Position numbers and translations under genes: made by a program | Shown: positions 4,721 through 6,187 of the stretch, piece by piece | How the letters are laid out: every line of letters begins with the position of its first letter | How positions within the stretch are numbered: the stretch's first letter is position 1 | Notes under the pieces: model-generated | What the model was told of the DNA's origin: nothing | Seen by the model: only the letters and a program-made list of their open reading frames with translations | Databases searched by the model: none | From: Methanomicrobiales archaeon | Lineage (GTDB): Archaea > Halobacteriota > Methanomicrobia > Methanomicrobiales > Methanoculleaceae | Length of the DNA stretch: 6,187 nucleotides | Assembly: GCA_012511245.1 (NCBI GenBank) | Contig: JAAZGM010000218.1 | Location: forward strand, 1-6,187 | Reading direction: 5' to 3'

Positions 4721-5866
4721 ATGACGCACTCCCCTCTCCTCCGCTCCGACGAGACGCTCTTTCGCGACCCCGAGGTCTTTGAGCTCACGTATCTCCCCGA
4801 CCACCTCCACCACCGCGACGCCCAGACCCGGGAACTCGCCTTTCTCATCCGGCCGGCTCTCCGGGGCGCGAGTGTGGGGAGCGCCGTCCTCCGCGGCCCG
4901 CCGGGGACCGGAAAGACCACCACCGTCCGCCGGATCTTTCGCGAGGTCAGGGAGGCGACAAAGAGGGTCGTCCCGGTCTACGTCAACTGTCGCCACGATC
5001 GTACGGCGCTCGCCGTCTACCGGAGCATCTTCGCGCAGGTCTGCGGCTGCCCGGCGCCGTCGGCCGGCCGGTACCTCGACGAGATCAAGCAGGGGATCGC
5101 CACCCGGCTCCATGACGAGAACGCCGCGCTCGTCGTCTGCCTTGACGATGCGGACGAACTCATCCCGGCCGGGACCTACAACACCCTCCTCTACCAGCTC
5201 CTCCGGCTCTACGAGAAGTGGGACGTCCGGAAAGCCGGCGTCTTTGCGGTCACGAGCGATCTCGCCCTGAACCTCTACGCGGAAGCCGACCCGAGCGTCC
5301 GGTCGGTCTTCCACCCGGCCGAGGTCACCTTCTGGCCCTACACGAAGACCGAAGTCCGGGAGATCCTGGCTGATCGGGTCAGGCAGGGGCTCTACCCGCG
5401 GGTGATCTCGAAGGTCCTCCTCGACCGTATCGCCACCATCGCCGCCGCCGAGCAGGATATCCGGGTCGGGATCGACCTTCTGCGGGGAGCGGTCATCCGG
5501 GCGGAGAAGGACGGCCGACGGAGGGTCGGCCCTGAGGACGTGACGGCCGCAGCCCGGGCGATCACCACGCCGTCGCTCCTGAACCGGGCCGCGGAACTCT
5601 CGGCGGGTGAGCGGGAGCTCGCCTGCTGGATCGCGGAACGTTCCCGCGACGGGGGCGATATGGCCTCGGGGGCGGTCTTTGAGGCGGCTCAGGACTACCA
5701 GGGGAGGACGGCCAGTCACGAGCACCTCAATGCTCTTGCGAAGGCCGGGATCGTTGACCTGGCGCCCGGGATCGGCCGGGGGCGGGCGATCCGTCTTCGG
5801 TATGACCCCGAGGATATCTTCGCCGTCTGTAATGCCCGGACGAAACCCGCAAAAACCCGGACATAG
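4721..5866 (+). CDS. Orc1/Cdc6-family replication initiator AAA+ ATPase
   Basis: The 381-residue protein has the full archaeal Orc1/Cdc6 layout and the family's usual length. An N-terminal 'DPEVFELTYLPDHLHHRDAQ' segment leads in. It is followed by Walker A GPPGTGKT (59-66), a Walker B-type strand VVCLDDAD (138-145), sensor 1 at 'AVTSDL' (176-181), an arginine-finger/initiator-specific region 'DPSVRSVFHPAEVTFWPYT' (190-208) and sensor 2 'DIRVGIDLLRGA' (246-257). A C-terminal winged helix (about 285-375) recognises origin DNA. It binds origin recognition boxes and helps load the MCM helicase. The Walker B acidic pair is Asp-Asp rather than the common Asp-Glu, a conservative change seen in divergent paralogs, which may slow ATP hydrolysis. 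ATG 4721 is the first start after an in-frame stop. An ORB-like box lies upstream. The 392-aa open frame on the other strand is a GC-bias shadow. Confidence 0.92.
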   Translation: MTHSPLLRSDETLFRDPEVFELTYLPDHLHHRDAQTRELAFLIRPALRGASVGSAVLRGPPGTGKTTTVRRIFREVREATKRVVPVYVNCRHDRTALAVYRSIFAQVCGCPAPSAGRYLDEIKQGIATRLHDENAALVVCLDDADELIPAGTYNTLLYQLLRLYEKWDVRKAGVFAVTSDLALNLYAEADPSVRSVFHPAEVTFWPYTKTEVREILADRVRQGLYPRVISKVLLDRIATIAAAEQDIRVGIDLLRGAVIRAEKDGRRRVGPEDVTAAARAITTPSLLNRAAELSAGERELACWIAERSRDGGDMASGAVFEAAQDYQGRTASHEHLNALAKAGIVDLAPGIGRGRAIRLRYDPEDIFAVCNARTKPAKTRT

Positions 5867-5885
5867 CATGAGATCTCGTAAACTC

Positions 5886-5977
5886 TTTTTCCATGCCGGA
5901 TTAAAGATCCGATATCAATTCATCGCTTTTGAAATTTTCCAGTACAGCAAGGTTTATCAGGAGTCCGTTTCTTTTTT
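5886..5977 (+). terminator. T-runs after orc1/cdc6
   Basis: Two pyrimidine T-runs, TTTTT at 5886-5890 and TTTCTTTTTT at 5968-5977, follow the gene and fit archaeal T-rich intrinsic termination. The spacer 5867-6065 is AT-rich and includes the palindrome GAGATCTC (5870-5877). A weak TATA-like stretch (CTTTTAAC, about 5997-6004) could serve the next gene. No coding potential is seen in 5867-6026. Confidence 0.45.
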
Positions 5978-6050
5978 CCGGGATGGTTGGCTCACGCTTT
6001 TAACTATCCCGACGAGAGGATCCCGTATGCGCCGGAGAGAAGCCGGTGCG

Positions 6051-6058
6051 AAGGAGAT
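6051..6058 (+). promoter_or_regulatory. Ribosome-binding site deciding the 6066 start
   Basis: AAGGAGAT, with GGAG 9 bases before ATG 6066, is a near-consensus Shine-Dalgarno. It favours this ATG over the in-frame ATG at 6027, which lacks a comparable site. Confidence 0.65.
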
Positions 6059-6065
6059 AGCAAAA

Positions 6066-6187
6066 ATGCAACAGCAACCAGGAACAACCCCCGGTGGGGG
6101 AGGAACCGAACCAAGAACCAGAGGCGGCAGCCCGGACCTGAAGTGTGACCGCACCGTCGGCCAGACCGCCACTGGTACATCTTCACC
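6066..6187 (+). CDS. Start of an unrecognised gene, 3' end outside window
   Basis: Forty codons are visible before the right edge. The product begins MQQQPGTTPGGGG and continues with a hydrophilic, Gly/Pro/Thr/Arg-rich stretch, then 'SPDLKCDRTVGQTATGTSS'. There is no signal peptide or membrane segment so far. The low-complexity start looks like a flexible N-terminal leader before a folded domain that lies beyond the window. The strong Shine-Dalgarno is the main support, and the frame stays open to the end. An alternative start at ATG 6027 would add 13 residues. The function cannot be judged from this fragment. Open frames on the opposite strand here have no such start signal. Confidence 0.55.
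   Translation, partial: MQQQPGTTPGGGGTEPRTRGGSPDLKCDRTVGQTATGTSS

Noticed and set aside
4691..5869. 392-aa open frame on the minus strand
   Set aside because: It lies opposite orc1/cdc6 and has the Arg/Gly/Pro/Asp-rich composition of a codon shadow.
5930..5985. Further ORB copies after orc1/cdc6 (TTTTCCAGTACAG and CCGTTTCTTTTTTCC)
   Set aside because: Each shares only six or seven bases with the ORB core and lacks the G-tract at the right distance.

Overview
The window looks like a piece of a methanogenic archaeon's chromosome, most likely Methanomicrobiales (Methanoculleus-like). The reasons are an archaeal Orc1/Cdc6 initiator, an HTH-nucleotidyltransferase/HEPN pair of the kind common in methanogens, archaeal TATA-like boxes, and GC-rich codon use with strong C/G third positions in the core genes. 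The genus is an inference from protein style, not from a search.

Layout, left to right. Bases 1-430 (minus strand) carry a two-gene toxin-antitoxin-type operon. It holds a DUF4258 gene with an apparent frameshift, overlapping by ATGA the start of a YgiT-type zinc-finger protein that runs off the left edge. Bases 651-1157 encode a conserved-looking, GC-rich, unrecognised 168-aa protein followed by a hairpin terminator. Bases 1301-1582 encode a VapB-like (DUF7557-type) antitoxin whose normal end is extended by an atypical tail. It has no RelE/VapC toxin next to it. Instead an AT-richer cassette follows: darT (1595-2209, DNA ADP-ribosyltransferase toxin) and darG (2213-3337, macrodomain antitoxin). 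Bases 3338-3565 are non-coding but rich in signals: a TATA-like box, a 25-base dyad with an extra half-site, then a 28-base dyad on a second TATA-like box. Bases 3566-4111 encode an HTH + minimal nucleotidyltransferase antitoxin (MNT), overlapping by ATGA a HEPN toxin gene (4108-4529) that is frameshifted. Bases 4530-4720 contain an ORB-like origin recognition box in front of orc1/cdc6 (4721-5866). After an AT-rich spacer with T-runs, a new gene with a strong ribosome-binding site starts at 6066 and leaves the window.

Taken together, this is a cluster of four toxin-antitoxin-type modules beside a probable replication origin. Only DarTG appears complete. The DUF4258 and HEPN genes each show one reading-frame break while their partners read cleanly, and the VapB-like antitoxin has lost, or never had, its usual toxin. 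One reading is a decaying stabilisation/defence island into which DarTG was inserted; indel errors in the assembly could explain the two frame breaks instead.
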